A stretch of DNA of 64,000 nt, taken from Polynucleobacter sp. MWH-Svant-W18 (GTDB lineage Bacteria > Pseudomonadota > Gammaproteobacteria > Burkholderiales > Burkholderiaceae). The position numbers and the translations under genes were made by a program. Every line of letters starts with the position of its first letter. Position 1 is the first letter of the stretch. Under the pieces are notes generated by a model. The model did not search any database, had not been told where the DNA came from, and saw nothing but the letters and a program-made list of their open reading frames with translations. This document shows, in pieces, positions 19,746-28,892 of this stretch. The stretch lies in contig NZ_CP061293.1 of the NCBI RefSeq assembly GCF_018687495.1, positions 1,657,242 through 1,721,241 on the forward strand. Direction: 5' to 3'.

Positions 19746-21197
19746 TTAATAACGATAGTGGTCAGCCTTATATGGGCCTTCCTTCGTTACACCAATGTAA
19801 TTGGCCTGTTGATCGGTCAATTCAGTGAGTTGTGCATTGAGGGTCTTCAACTGTAAGCGTGCGACCTTCTCATCCAAATGCTTAGGCAGTGTGTACACAC
19901 CAACTGGGTATTTATCTGTGCCAACTGCATTCCACAATTCAATTTGCGCAATCACTTGATTTGCAAATGAAGAGCTCATTACGTATGAAGGATGACCTGT
20001 ACCGCAACCTAGATTTACTAAGCGACCCTTAGCCAAAATGATAATGCGCTTTTCAGGCTGACCATTGGCTGCTGGGAAAATTACGTGGTCGACTTGTGGC
20101 TTAATTTCTTCCCACTTGTATTTTTCAATACCAGCAACATCAATTTCATTATCAAAGTGGCCGATGTTACAAACGATTGCCTGATTTTTCATCTTCACCA
20201 TATGATCATGCGTGATTACATGGTAATTACCAGTTGCTGAAACAAAAATATCTGCCTTATCAGCCGCGTAATCCATCGTAACAACACGATAGCCTTCCAT
20301 CGCAGCCTGTAATGCGCAGATTGGATCGACTTCAGTCACCCAAACCTGAGCAGATAGGGCACGCAAGGCTTGCGCAGAACCTTTACCTACGTCGCCATAA
20401 CCACAAACTACTGCAACCTTACCGGCAACCATGACGTCTGTTGCGCGCTTAATCGCGTCAACTAATGACTCGCGGCAACCATAAAGATTGTCAAACTTGC
20501 TTTTGGTTACAGAGTCATTCACGTTAATCGCTGGAAACTTCAATTCACCCTTGGCAAACATTTGATACAGGCGATGTACGCCAGTAGTAGTCTCTTCCGT
20601 AACGCCCTTCACTTTTTCTAAGCGCGTGGAATACCAAGTTGGGTCTTGTGCCAATTTTTTCTTGATGGCAGAAAACAAAATAGTTTCTTCTTCGCTAGTT
20701 GGATTATTGAGACAAGCTTGATCTTTTTCTGCACGCGCACCAAGATGTAACAACAAAGTAGCGTCACCACCATCATCCAAAATCATATTGGTATAGCCGC
20801 CATCAGCCCATTCAAAAATGCGATGAGTGAAGTCCCAATATTGCTCAAGGGTTTCGCCTTTAATTGCGAAAACTGGTGTGCCATTGGCAGCAATGGCAGC
20901 AGCAGCATGGTCTTGGGTTGAGAAAATATTGCAAGAGGCCCATTGGACTTCAGCACCGAGCGCCTCTAGGGTCTCAATTAATACTGCGGTTTGAATGGTC
21001 ATATGCAATGAACCAGTAATGCGCGCACCACGCAGTGGCTGTGCAGCAGCAAATTCATCGCGTATAGCGATCAAACCAGGCATCTCAGTTTCAGCAATGG
21101 CGATTTCCTTGCGACCAAAATCAGCCAGAGAAATGTCCGCAATTGCGCAACGGGTTGCCACGAAATCTTGCAAATTAAAATCGGAAACGGTATTCAT
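19746..21197 (-). CDS. ahcY: adenosylhomocysteinase (SAH hydrolase)
   Basis: A 483-residue NAD-dependent enzyme splitting S-adenosylhomocysteine into adenosine and homocysteine. Recognisable blocks are [52 protein letters not shown] (NAD-binding) and the conserved C-terminus [10 protein letters not shown]. The length is typical of the proteobacterial form with its internal insertion. The start is an ATG whose Shine-Dalgarno (CTGGAG, 21209-21204 on the minus strand) is buried in a hairpin downstream of an SAH riboswitch, so translation is expected to rise when SAH is bound. Confidence 0.97.
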   Translation of the reverse strand: MNTVSDFNLQDFVATRCAIADISLADFGRKEIAIAETEMPGLIAIRDEFAAAQPLRGARITGSLHMTIQTAVLIETLEALGAEVQWASCNIFSTQDHAAAAIAANGTPVFAIKGETLEQYWDFTHRIFEWADGGYTNMILDDGGDATLLLHLGARAEKDQACLNNPTSEEETILFSAIKKKLAQDPTWYSTRLEKVKGVTEETTTGVHRLYQMFAKGELKFPAINVNDSVTKSKFDNLYGCRESLVDAIKRATDVMVAGKVAVVCGYGDVGKGSAQALRALSAQVWVTEVDPICALQAAMEGYRVVTMDYAADKADIFVSATGNYHVITHDHMVKMKNQAIVCNIGHFDNEIDVAGIEKYKWEEIKPQVDHVIFPAANGQPEKRIIILAKGRLVNLGCGTGHPSYVMSSSFANQVIAQIELWNAVGTDKYPVGVYTLPKHLDEKVARLQLKTLNAQLTELTDQQANYIGVTKEGPYKADHYRY

Positions 21198-21203
21198 GTA
21201 ATG

Positions 21204-21269
21204 CTCCAGCTAAATACAATTCAATGCTGGAGTAGATACTCGCTAGCCATTGAATCATGGGTTAGCGAG
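21204..21269 (-). promoter_or_regulatory. expression platform of the SAH riboswitch (RBS-sequestering hairpin)
   Basis: Two hairpins lie between the riboswitch and the ahcY ATG. Hairpin A pairs 21260-21269 (CTCGCTAACC on the minus strand) with 21239-21248 (GGCTAGCGAG); its 5' arm shares bases 21267-21269 with the riboswitch pseudoknot, so the two are mutually exclusive there. Hairpin B is a perfect 7-bp stem, 21226-21232 with 21204-21210, whose 3' arm GCTGGAG contains the ahcY Shine-Dalgarno, six bases before the ATG. The switching mechanism is inferred from these overlaps. Confidence 0.65.
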
Positions 21270-21365
21270 CGCGGTTGCAATTAGCAAACTCCGTTTAGGA
21301 ATTCACTCCCTTCAAGCCTGGGGAAGTGCTGGGCCTCAGCAATCCTTGCAACGCTCCTTGAAGGT
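21265..21365 (-). promoter_or_regulatory. SAH riboswitch upstream of ahcY
   Basis: Read on the minus strand, the leader contains CCTTCAAGGAGCGTTGCAAG, a short hairpin, CCCAGGCTTGAAGG and, further 3', GCAACCGCGCTCGC. This matches the SAH riboswitch layout: P1 pairs 21357-21364 with 21309-21316; the pseudoknot pairs GAGCG (21352-21356) with CGCTC (21267-21271) and TTGC (21348-21351) with GCAA (21275-21278); the GGAGCG-TTGC and CCAGGCT segments are the conserved core. In the known class, SAH binding switches expression on. Its place before ahcY is the classic one. Confidence 0.9.
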
Positions 21366-21394
21366 ATGGCGTAATTGTAAACAATTACGCCATA
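21365..21394. repeat. perfect 13-bp inverted repeat between metK and ahcY
   Basis: Positions 21365-21377 are a perfect inverted complement of 21382-21394 with a 4-base spacer (arm TATGGCGTAATTG). On the minus strand it lies after the metK stop and ends exactly where P1 of the SAH riboswitch begins. There is no U-tract, so it is not a standard intrinsic terminator. It could be a processing or protective hairpin for the metK mRNA end, or a protein-binding operator. Confidence 0.7.
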
Positions 21395-21440
21395 TTTCGC
21401 CTCAATACTACTGAATGCTGCCTTTTTAAAGCATTAGAGC

Positions 21441-22607
21441 TTATAGGCCAGCAGCTGCACGCAATGCAGCAGCCTTATCAGTCTGCTCCCAAGTAAATTC
21501 TGGTTCCTCACGGCCAAAGTGGCCATAAGCTGCAGTTTTACGATAAATTGGACGCAACAGATTGAGCATCTTCACGATTCCCTTCGGACGCAAGTCAAAG
21601 TGCTCAGAAACCAACTGGGCAATTTTCTCGTCAGAAATCTTGCCAGTGCCAAAGGTACTGACCATCACAGAGGTTGGTTTAGCAACACCAATTGCGTATG
21701 AGATTTGAATTAAGCACTTGCTTGCCAAGCCAGCAGCAACGATATTCTTGGCTACATAACGACCAGCGTAAGCAGCTGAACGATCTACCTTAGAGGGATC
21801 CTTGCCTGAGAAGGCGCCACCACCATGTGGGGCAGCGCCGCCATAGGTATCAACGATGATCTTGCGACCAGTTAAACCGCAATCACCTTGTGGGCCGCCG
21901 ATAACAAAACGACCTGTTGGATTCACTAGAAAATTAATTGCGCCCTTAATCAAATGCTTAGGCAAGACTGGCTTAATGATTTCTTCGATCACTGCTTCAC
22001 GCAATTTTTCGAGAGAAATATCTTCATCGTGCTGAGTAGATAAAACGACTGTATCAATGGAGTCAGGCTTACCATCGACATAGCGCAAGGTCACCTGGGA
22101 CTTTGCATCTGGGCGCAACCAATTCAAACGGCCATCACGGCGCAGCTGAGATTGACGCTCGACTAAACGGTGCGACAAGTGGATTGGTAAAGGCATGAGC
22201 TCTGCGGTCTCGTCACAGGCATACCCAAACATCAAGCCTTGGTCGCCAGCGCCCTGATCTAAACCATCATCATGTGCCTTATCAACGCCTTGGGCAATAT
22301 CAGGGCTTTGCTTGTCATAGGCAACCAATACAGCGCAACCTTTGTAATCAATACCGTAATCCGTATTGTCGTAACCGATTTCGCGCAAAGTATTGCGAGC
22401 CACCTGAATGTAATCAACGTTCGCATTGGTAGTGATTTCACCAGCCAGAACTACCAAACCGGTATTACATAAGGTTTCTGCTGCAACGCGTGCAGTTGGA
22501 TCCTGGGCCAGGATGGCATCCAAGATGGAATCAGAAATTTGGTCTGCTACTTTATCGGGGTGACCTTCAGAAACAGATTCTGAGGTAAAGAAGTAATCGT
22601 TTGCCAT
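21441..22607 (-). CDS. metK: S-adenosylmethionine synthetase
   Basis: A 388-residue enzyme forming SAM from methionine and ATP. Conserved blocks: [19 protein letters not shown] (substrate and Mg site, near the N-terminus), [12 protein letters not shown], the P-loop-like [13 protein letters not shown] and [19 protein letters not shown]. The start ATG at 22607 has a good Shine-Dalgarno (AAAGGAA, about 7 bases upstream). A SAM-II-like riboswitch lies in its leader, giving likely feedback by its own product. It is the first gene of the metK-ahcY-metF group. Confidence 0.97.
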   Translation of the reverse strand: MANDYFFTSESVSEGHPDKVADQISDSILDAILAQDPTARVAAETLCNTGLVVLAGEITTNANVDYIQVARNTLREIGYDNTDYGIDYKGCAVLVAYDKQSPDIAQGVDKAHDDGLDQGAGDQGLMFGYACDETAELMPLPIHLSHRLVERQSQLRRDGRLNWLRPDAKSQVTLRYVDGKPDSIDTVVLSTQHDEDISLEKLREAVIEEIIKPVLPKHLIKGAINFLVNPTGRFVIGGPQGDCGLTGRKIIVDTYGGAAPHGGGAFSGKDPSKVDRSAAYAGRYVAKNIVAAGLASKCLIQISYAIGVAKPTSVMVSTFGTGKISDEKIAQLVSEHFDLRPKGIVKMLNLLRPIYRKTAAYGHFGREEPEFTWEQTDKAAALRAAAGL

Positions 22608-22671
22608 TGCATATTCCTTTAAAAATTAACACGATCTATGGGACAACTCGACGTGCCAGGAACCACAACGG

Positions 22672-22726
22672 CGACGCTTTAGCAGAATTTATGAATCGCC
22701 CTGCAAGTTGCCTTAACTCAGCGATG
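22672..22726 (-). promoter_or_regulatory. SAM-II-type riboswitch in the metK leader
   Basis: The minus-strand leader reads ATCGCTGAGTTAA, then CTTGCAGGGCGAT, then CATAAATTCTGCTAAAGCG. This matches the SAM-II order: P1 5' strand with TGA-TT, CTTGCAG loop, P1 3' strand, A-rich joint, GCTAAA. P1 pairs 22720-22725 with 22695-22700 (six pairs, one G-U); the loop GCAG can pair with the downstream CTGC to form the H-type pseudoknot. The element ends about 65 bases before the metK ATG. SAM-II elements repress on SAM binding. I identify it by recalled consensus, not by a covariance search. Confidence 0.68.
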
Positions 22727-22808
22727 GGTCAATTCTATCCCAAATAGGCGCTCCCATCAAGGCGCAGATAAATTTGGCCCTAGGGGCAGCATTGAATATC
22801 ATTGGGGG

Positions 22809-23669
22809 GTGAGAACACTTCTTCTTCAACTCAGCCTCAAAGCGATTGCCGCACTTCCCCTCTCCTTGGTCCAGATTATTGGGTCATTTTTTGGCTTGCT
22901 AGCCTATGTTGGCTCAAAACAATATCGCTCACTGTTTCGCCCTCAATATGAGAGAGTTGTAAAACTTCACGGCTTGCCATGCAAACTTTGGGAAGCGATT
23001 CGAGCCTCAGGAATGCTGTTCTCAGATAGCTTATGGATCTGGCATAACCCCGAGAAAGCACTCAAATTAGTTGAAGTGACAAACTGGGATGTAGTAGAAA
23101 CTGCTATCAATGAAGGCCATGGATTAGTGATGCTAACCCCTCACCTTGGCGGCTTTGAAATTATTCCTCGGGTATTGGCACAACATTTTCCAGCAACTAT
23201 TTTGTACAGGCCCTCACGTCAAGAGTGGCTCAATGAAGTAGTGGAAACAGGTCGCGCGTATCCCAATATGCATTTTGTCCCCACCAACCTCAATGGCGTG
23301 CGCCAAATGACGCGGGCACTCACGCGCGGTGAAGCAATTGGCATTCTTCCCGATCAAGTGCCTAGTGGTGGAGAGGGTGTTTGGGTGCCCTTCTTTGGAC
23401 GTCCTGCATACACCACACCATTGCCCGCCCGACTTGCGAATCGCAACAATACCCCAGTGGTGATGTTTACTGCCAAACGAAAGAAGATCGGTGAAGGCTG
23501 GCTCATGCAAGCCACTCGGCTGACTCCGCTATCTGAGAACGCCAACATTGCAGCTGCAGAATTAAATGTTGCCATTGAAAATGCGGTCTTAGTTGCTCCA
23601 GAACAATTTATTTGGTCATACAAACGCTACAAGCATCCCGCCGGTGCAGAATTGCCACCAACTCCTTAA
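22809..23669 (+). CDS. LpxL/HtrB-family lipid A acyltransferase (paralogue 1)
   Basis: A 286-residue membrane-associated acyltransferase of the lysophospholipid/lipid A late-acyltransferase family, which transfers an acyl chain from ACP to Kdo2-lipid A or its precursor. An N-terminal hydrophobic segment (about 5-35) anchors it. The catalytic HX4E motif is H112-LGGF-E117, followed by LYRPSRQEWLN and GILPDQVPSGGEG (family blocks). The start is GTG, preceded by an unusual G-run. The second LpxL-type gene follows 22 bp later. Closest in style to the paralogue at 58161-59009 (both HLGGFEI). Confidence 0.88.
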   Translation: MRTLLLQLSLKAIAALPLSLVQIIGSFFGLLAYVGSKQYRSLFRPQYERVVKLHGLPCKLWEAIRASGMLFSDSLWIWHNPEKALKLVEVTNWDVVETAINEGHGLVMLTPHLGGFEIIPRVLAQHFPATILYRPSRQEWLNEVVETGRAYPNMHFVPTNLNGVRQMTRALTRGEAIGILPDQVPSGGEGVWVPFFGRPAYTTPLPARLANRNNTPVVMFTAKRKKIGEGWLMQATRLTPLSENANIAAAELNVAIENAVLVAPEQFIWSYKRYKHPAGAELPPTP

Positions 23670-23691
23670 TAGAACTTTATTATTTTTTGAA

Positions 23692-24591
23692 ATGGCCTGG
23701 TTATCCAACCTCTTCAATTTCTTAGGGCTCAGCTTACTGCGCCTCTTTGCCTTTCTTCCCTACTTCATAACAATTTATGTAGGTTATGCACTTGGTTGGC
23801 TTGCTGCCCATATTCCCAATAGCCGCTCCCGAGTGGTGAAAACGAATTTGCGACTGTGTTTTCCCAGTCTCACTGAAAAAGATATTGATGCCCTCGCACT
23901 AGAGCACTGGAAATTATTTGGTCGTAGCGTAGTTGAACGCAGCCGAGTATGGCTTGGGACTAGGAAACAAATTCTTGCGTTTGTTTCCATCAGCTCGGAA
24001 ATTGATCTTGGCGACAAGAAACCACGCATCCTAGTAAACCCCCATTTTGTTGGTCTCGAGGGGGGCTTCATGGCGTTTTCTGCCTTAAGTGCTCGCAATC
24101 ATTGGCCCAATGGTGTTGGTTTATATCAAAAAATGAAGAACCCGCTTTTTAATCAGAAGATGGTGCAATGGCGCGATCGATTTGGAGGTCAATCGATTGA
24201 AAGGCAGCATCGCTTGCGCGATCTGCTCCGCGAGCTCAAAAGTGGCAATGTAGCCATCATTGCTCCAGACATCGACTTAGGACCACAGGATTCTATTTTC
24301 GTACCCTTCTTTGGCATTCAGACTAGCACGGTGGACTCAGTATCACGCCTAGCCAAGCTTACCAATGCAGAAGTCAATCTCATGACCACAACTCTGAACA
24401 AAGATCGGAAAGGTTATACCTGTCACATTAGCAAGCCACTTCCCAATTTTCCGAGTGATGACCCAGAAAAAGATACCGCGCGCTTAAATCAATACATTGA
24501 AGAACTTGTTCGTGAAAGACCGGCAGAGTACTATTGGGTACATAAACGTTTTAAACATAGACCGCCTGGCGAACCCAGCCTTTACGATTAA
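23692..24591 (+). CDS. LpxL/HtrB-family lipid A acyltransferase (paralogue 2)
   Basis: A 299-residue paralogue with an N-terminal hydrophobic region, the [16 protein letters not shown] segment, catalytic H118-FVGL-E123, and the [19 protein letters not shown] and [18 protein letters not shown] endings typical of LpxL/LpxM. I set the start at ATG 23692; the frame is open upstream, but those codons overlap the previous gene. It is the same length as, and strongly similar along its whole length to, the gene at 46823-47722. Tandem late acyltransferases suggest that this locus adds the two secondary chains of lipid A. Confidence 0.9.
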   Translation: MAWLSNLFNFLGLSLLRLFAFLPYFITIYVGYALGWLAAHIPNSRSRVVKTNLRLCFPSLTEKDIDALALEHWKLFGRSVVERSRVWLGTRKQILAFVSISSEIDLGDKKPRILVNPHFVGLEGGFMAFSALSARNHWPNGVGLYQKMKNPLFNQKMVQWRDRFGGQSIERQHRLRDLLRELKSGNVAIIAPDIDLGPQDSIFVPFFGIQTSTVDSVSRLAKLTNAEVNLMTTTLNKDRKGYTCHISKPLPNFPSDDPEKDTARLNQYIEELVRERPAEYYWVHKRFKHRPPGEPSLYD

Positions 24592-24602
24592 GTAGAACTA
24601 TT

Positions 24603-25499
24603 TTGAGCACACATTCACCGACACGGAAGTTGCGCTTCACCAAAATGCATGGTGCTGGCAACGATTTCATTGTGCTCAATGGTATCGATCAAGATCTGAG
24701 TGATATCACTACAGAGCAGTGGCAAACCTTAGCTCATCGGCAATTTGGTGTTGGTGCTGATCAAATTTTGATAGTAGAAAAGGCTACTCGCCCTGATGCG
24801 GATTTTCGCTATCGCATTTTTAATGCTGATGGCGGCGAAGTAGAGCAATGTGGCAATGGCTCCCGCTGTTTTGTTCGCTTTGTTTTAGACCAAGGCCTAT
24901 CCACCAAAAACCCATTGCGTGTTGAAGTAGCACATACCGTCCTTACACTGAAATCCCACCCCGATGGTCAAGTTGAGGTGGATATGGGTGCGCCCATTTT
25001 TGAACATAATCAGATTCCATTTAATGCGAATGGCTTAGCAAGTGTTCAAGCGTTTCAGGAAATACTTTATGCGCTTCCTTTAAATCAGCCAGCCACTCAT
25101 GACAGCCTTGTCGGGGTTATCTCAATGGGCAACCCTCATGCGGTTCAAGTAGTTGCTGATGTCGATAGCGCAGCTGTTTTAGAAGAAGGTCCAGAAATTG
25201 AAAGTTATCCGGCGTTTCCCAATAGAGTCAATGCGGGCTATATGCAGGTCATGAATCGCCATGAAATCAAATTGCGCGTCTATGAACGCGGCGCTGGAGA
25301 GACGCTAGCCTGCGGTACGGGCGCCTGTGCGGCGGTTGTTTCAGGAATCCGCAGAGGTTTATTAGACTCACCCGTAAAAGTTCATACTCGCGGGGGCGAT
25401 TTACAAATTGCTTGGGGTGGCATTGCGCATAATATTGTTCAGCCAGTCATCATGACAGGCCCAGCAGTTACCGTCTTTGAAGGTGAAACAGAAATCTAA
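24603..25499 (+). CDS. dapF: diaminopimelate epimerase
   Basis: A 298-residue PLP-independent epimerase converting LL- to meso-diaminopimelate for lysine and peptidoglycan. The N-terminal [17 protein letters not shown] block, the first catalytic Cys in [11 protein letters not shown] and the second in [16 protein letters not shown] are all present. No suitable ATG lies before the conserved MHGAGNDF block, so the TTG at 24603, 11 bp after the acyltransferase stop, is the likely start. It ends a short plus-strand group with the two acyltransferases and is convergent with pyrE. Confidence 0.96.
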   Translation: MSTHSPTRKLRFTKMHGAGNDFIVLNGIDQDLSDITTEQWQTLAHRQFGVGADQILIVEKATRPDADFRYRIFNADGGEVEQCGNGSRCFVRFVLDQGLSTKNPLRVEVAHTVLTLKSHPDGQVEVDMGAPIFEHNQIPFNANGLASVQAFQEILYALPLNQPATHDSLVGVISMGNPHAVQVVADVDSAAVLEEGPEIESYPAFPNRVNAGYMQVMNRHEIKLRVYERGAGETLACGTGACAAVVSGIRRGLLDSPVKVHTRGGDLQIAWGGIAHNIVQPVIMTGPAVTVFEGETEI

Positions 25500-25511
25500 G
25501 AGAGTGCTGCC

Positions 25512-26180
25512 TTAGATTCCGTATTGGTCTCGATAAGCCTTCACTGCCGGCAAGTAATTGCTGAGCTCAGTGTCGCTAGATGCGGTTAAGAAAGCCATTA
25601 AATCTGCTAGGTTAGCAATGGCAATGACTGGCAAACCAAATTCTTGTTCAACCGCTTGTACAGCGGAGTGCTCGCCGATCTCGATAGCATTGCCAGAACG
25701 CTCCATCCGATCTAAGGCAATTAAGACTGCTACTGGCTCTGCACCAGCCCCCCGAATAAGATCGACGGATTCACGTACAGATGTTCCTGCAGAAATCACA
25801 TCATCAATAATGACCACTTTCCCCTTTACTGGAGCGCCAACTAATGAGCCACCCTCACCATGATCTTTAGCTTCTTTACGGTTATAAGCAAAAGGAATGT
25901 TTAAACCCCCATCAGCTAAGGCAATTGCAGTGGTAGCGGCTAATGTGATGCCCTTGTAAGCTGGGCCATAAAGCATATCGAACTGAATTTTGGATTCTTT
26001 TAGAGCATTAGCGTAATAACGACCCAAGGCGCTTAAACGAGCTCCATCATTAAATCCTCCCGCATTAAAAAAATATGGCGAGAGTCTGCCTGCTTTGGTT
26101 TTAAACTCCCCGAAGGACAAAACCTTTGCCTCCAAGGCGAAGTGAATAAATTTATCTTGATTTGAATTATTTGAGCTCAT
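25512..26180 (-). CDS. pyrE: orotate phosphoribosyltransferase
   Basis: A 222-residue enzyme joining orotate to PRPP in UMP synthesis. The PRPP-binding signature is [17 protein letters not shown] (about residues 122-138), and [18 protein letters not shown] carries the conserved Lys/His loop. It begins only 8 bp from the divergent exonuclease gene, so promoters of the two genes must overlap or lie inside the opposite reading frames. Confidence 0.95.
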   Translation of the reverse strand: MSSNNSNQDKFIHFALEAKVLSFGEFKTKAGRLSPYFFNAGGFNDGARLSALGRYYANALKESKIQFDMLYGPAYKGITLAATTAIALADGGLNIPFAYNRKEAKDHGEGGSLVGAPVKGKVVIIDDVISAGTSVRESVDLIRGAGAEPVAVLIALDRMERSGNAIEIGEHSAVQAVEQEFGLPVIAIANLADLMAFLTASSDTELSNYLPAVKAYRDQYGI

Positions 26181-26188
26181 AGGCCTAC

Positions 26189-26971
26189 ATGTTACGCATC
26201 ATTTCAGCGAACCTCAACGGTATCCGTTCTGCAGTCAAAAAGGGCTTTCTGCCCTGGGCTGTTCAACAAAAGGCGGACTTCATTTGCATGCAAGAACTCA
26301 AGGCTCAACGAGATGACCTAGAGGACGCAATTCTGAACCCCGATGGGATGCATGGCTTCTTTCACCATGCAGAAAAAAAAGGCTACAGTGGCTGCGGTAT
26401 CTATACCCCCCATAAGCCAGATGAGGTCTTATACGGCTATGGGAATGAAGAATTTGATGCAGAGGGTCGCTATGTCGAGGCGCGCTTCAAAGGCTTATCG
26501 GTGATTTCCGTCTATATGCCCTCAGGCTCAAGCTCCCCCGAACGCCAAGAGGCTAAATATCGCTATCTCGACAGCTTTTTGCCTCACCTGCTCAAGCTCA
26601 AAAAATCGGGGCGAGAAATCGTGCTCTGCGGCGACGTTAATATTGCCCATCATGAAATCGATCTTAAGAACTGGAAAGGTAATGTTAAAAATTCTGGTTT
26701 CTTACCTGAAGAGCGTGCCTGGCTAACGAACTTATTTGATCAGGTAGGCTATGTAGATGTCTATCGCAAACTTGAACCTGATGCTGGAGAGTCTTGCTAC
26801 ACCTGGTGGAGTAATCGCGGCCAAGCTTATGCCAAGAATGTCGGATGGCGAATTGACTATCACATCAGTACACCAAGCATTGCTGCTAGTGCAATCAAAA
26901 CATCAGTCTACAAAGATGAGCGCTTCTCAGATCACGCACCACTCACGGTTGACTACGACTGGAAGCTTTAA
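26189..26971 (+). CDS. xth: exodeoxyribonuclease III (AP endonuclease family)
   Basis: A 260-residue EEP-fold nuclease acting on abasic sites and 3' blocked ends. The N-terminal [17 protein letters not shown], the metal Glu in [15 protein letters not shown] and the terminal [10 protein letters not shown] match ExoIII/ExoA. Divergent from pyrE; its 3' end is 3 bp from the convergent transporter gene. Confidence 0.94.
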   Translation: MLRIISANLNGIRSAVKKGFLPWAVQQKADFICMQELKAQRDDLEDAILNPDGMHGFFHHAEKKGYSGCGIYTPHKPDEVLYGYGNEEFDAEGRYVEARFKGLSVISVYMPSGSSSPERQEAKYRYLDSFLPHLLKLKKSGREIVLCGDVNIAHHEIDLKNWKGNVKNSGFLPEERAWLTNLFDQVGYVDVYRKLEPDAGESCYTWWSNRGQAYAKNVGWRIDYHISTPSIAASAIKTSVYKDERFSDHAPLTVDYDWKL

Positions 26972-26974
26972 AAA

Positions 26975-28294
26975 CTATTCGATTTCTTTTTTAATCTGAA
27001 CGACATTGAAGTGAATCGTTGCCCAAATGAGTATGAGAACTGGGGCGCCAATAATGGCGGTGCCGTAAAAAAATGCTTGATATCCATAGTTATCAACAAA
27101 AACGCCCGAGAAGCCTGCGAGCCACTTAGGCAACAAAAGCATCATTGAACTAAAGAGAGCGTATTGAGTTGCTGAATATCGGATATTAGTCAGGGCAGAT
27201 AGGAAAGCAATAAAAGCAGCACTAGCAATGCCTGAGCTCAAATTATCTGCAGAGATAACCCAAATTAATCCATGTAAATCGTGCCCCTGGGTTGCAAGCC
27301 AGGCGAACAATAGATTGCTTACTGCTGACAGCACAGCACCCACAAATAGAATTCGCAGAACGCCAAAACGCAGTGTCAGTACTCCACCAATGAAGGCGCC
27401 AACCAGAGTCATCACTACGCCAAACACTTTGCTCACAGCAGCTACTTCATCTTTGGTGTACCCCATGTCTACATAAAATGGGTTGGCCATAATTCCCATC
27501 ACCACATCGCTGATACGGTACACGGCAATGAGAGACAAAATCAATACTGCATGCCAACGATAACGCGTAAGGAACTCTGCAAATGGCTCCACCAAGGTTT
27601 GATAAAGCCATGCTTTAGCGGTGCGCACTTTGGCTAATTCATATCGCGCAGGTTCTTTACTCAATAAGGTGGTGATTACACCAACCCCAATAGATGCGGC
27701 CATACAAAGATACGCAAACTGCCAGGCACTGGCATCATAACCACTGCCAGATTCTGCTCTGGCAGCAAGCCATAAGACGCCTGCACCTGACCAAATTAAA
27801 GCGAGTCGATATCCTGTTTGATAAGTAGCTGCTAAAGCAGCCTGATGATCACTATTAGCAGACTCAATCCGGAAAGCATCTAATGCTATATCTTGCGTTG
27901 CTGAACCAAAGGCAACTAGGAGGGCACACCATACTACTGAGTTCAGGGCAAGCTTTGGATCCAACGTCGACATCGCCACCAGCCCCAAGATGATGAGTGC
28001 CTGAGCAAAGAGCAACCAGCTTCGGCGACGCCCAAAGAGTTTGGTTAAAAGCGGAATTTGCAGGCGGTCAACCAGTGGCGCCCAAGCCCACTTAAAGGCA
28101 TAAATCAAGCCCACCCAAGTTAAGTAGCCAATGGTACTGCGATCAATGCCAGCCTCACGTAACCAGAAGCTCAAGGTTCCTAGAATCAGCAACAGAGGAA
28201 GCCCTGCAGAGAAACCCAGAAACAACATGCGAAGACATGGCCATTCGAGATAAACCCGAAACTCACTCAGCCAAGACTGAACTGCTTTGAGCAC
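26975..28294 (-). CDS. MFS transporter, AmpG-like (muropeptide permease family)
   Basis: A protein of about 439 residues with some twelve hydrophobic helices. The N-terminus MLFLGFSAGLPLLLILGTLSFWL and the GRRRSWLLF loop are typical of the AmpG group, which imports anhydromuropeptides for cell-wall recycling; substrate here is inferred. I chose the GTG at 28294, two bases after the metW stop, because the longer frame to 28390 would run 92 bp into metW and adds residues unlike an AmpG N-terminus. A later ATG at 28231 is the main alternative. Confidence 0.83.
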   Translation of the reverse strand: MLKAVQSWLSEFRVYLEWPCLRMLFLGFSAGLPLLLILGTLSFWLREAGIDRSTIGYLTWVGLIYAFKWAWAPLVDRLQIPLLTKLFGRRRSWLLFAQALIILGLVAMSTLDPKLALNSVVWCALLVAFGSATQDIALDAFRIESANSDHQAALAATYQTGYRLALIWSGAGVLWLAARAESGSGYDASAWQFAYLCMAASIGVGVITTLLSKEPARYELAKVRTAKAWLYQTLVEPFAEFLTRYRWHAVLILSLIAVYRISDVVMGIMANPFYVDMGYTKDEVAAVSKVFGVVMTLVGAFIGGVLTLRFGVLRILFVGAVLSAVSNLLFAWLATQGHDLHGLIWVISADNLSSGIASAAFIAFLSALTNIRYSATQYALFSSMMLLLPKWLAGFSGVFVDNYGYQAFFYGTAIIGAPVLILIWATIHFNVVQIKKEIE

Positions 28295-28298
28295 GGAT

Positions 28299-28892
28299 TT
28301 AGGCGCTGCGAACGCGGAAGAGTGCCAAACTGCCAAAAAGATTTGGCAGTAAGGTGACCTGTTGTCCCTCGTGCAAGATACATTGATCAAGCACTTTGAG
28401 GCCCAGACTTGAAGCTAAATTTTCGAAGTCGGCCACCGTGAGTACGCGCACATTAGGTGTGTTGTACCACTGATAGGGCAGGCTCTTAGATACTGGCATA
28501 CGGCCTAGTCCAACTGCCAATCGATGTGACCAATGGCCAAAGTTCGGGAAAGAAACAATGCATTCTTTGCCAACACGCACCACTTCACGCAAAATCGTTT
28601 CGGTTTCATGAATGGTCTGCAAAGTCTGAGAGAGCACAACAGTGTCAAAACTAGCATCCTCGAAGAGTGCAAGGCCACCTTCTAGATCTTGCTGAATGAC
28701 ATTCAGCCCTTTTTGGACACAAGCGAGTACGCGTGCGTCATCGATCTCAACCCCATAAGCATGAACCGGCTTTTGTGTTTGCAAATACTTTAAGAAACTG
28801 CCATCACCACAACCCAAATCCAACACCTGACTATTGGGAGAAATCCAATTGGCAATCGCTGCAAAGTCTGCTCGCTTATGCATCACGATCAT
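28299..28892 (-). CDS. metW: methionine biosynthesis protein MetW
   Basis: A 197-residue methyltransferase-fold protein. Motif I reads [16 protein letters not shown] (about residues 22-37), followed by [24 protein letters not shown] and a terminal region typical of MetW ([29 protein letters not shown]). MetW is encoded next to metX in many proteobacteria and is needed with it for homoserine acylation. It overlaps the metX stop by 4 bp, consistent with a metX-metW unit. Confidence 0.95.
   Translation of the reverse strand: MIVMHKRADFAAIANWISPNSQVLDLGCGDGSFLKYLQTQKPVHAYGVEIDDARVLACVQKGLNVIQQDLEGGLALFEDASFDTVVLSQTLQTIHETETILREVVRVGKECIVSFPNFGHWSHRLAVGLGRMPVSKSLPYQWYNTPNVRVLTVADFENLASSLGLKVLDQCILHEGQQVTLLPNLFGSLALFRVRSA

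Noticed and set aside
25490..25520. Terminator between dapF and pyrE (TCTAAG/CTTAGA)
   Set aside because: The stem is only six weak pairs with a long loop and no T-tract.
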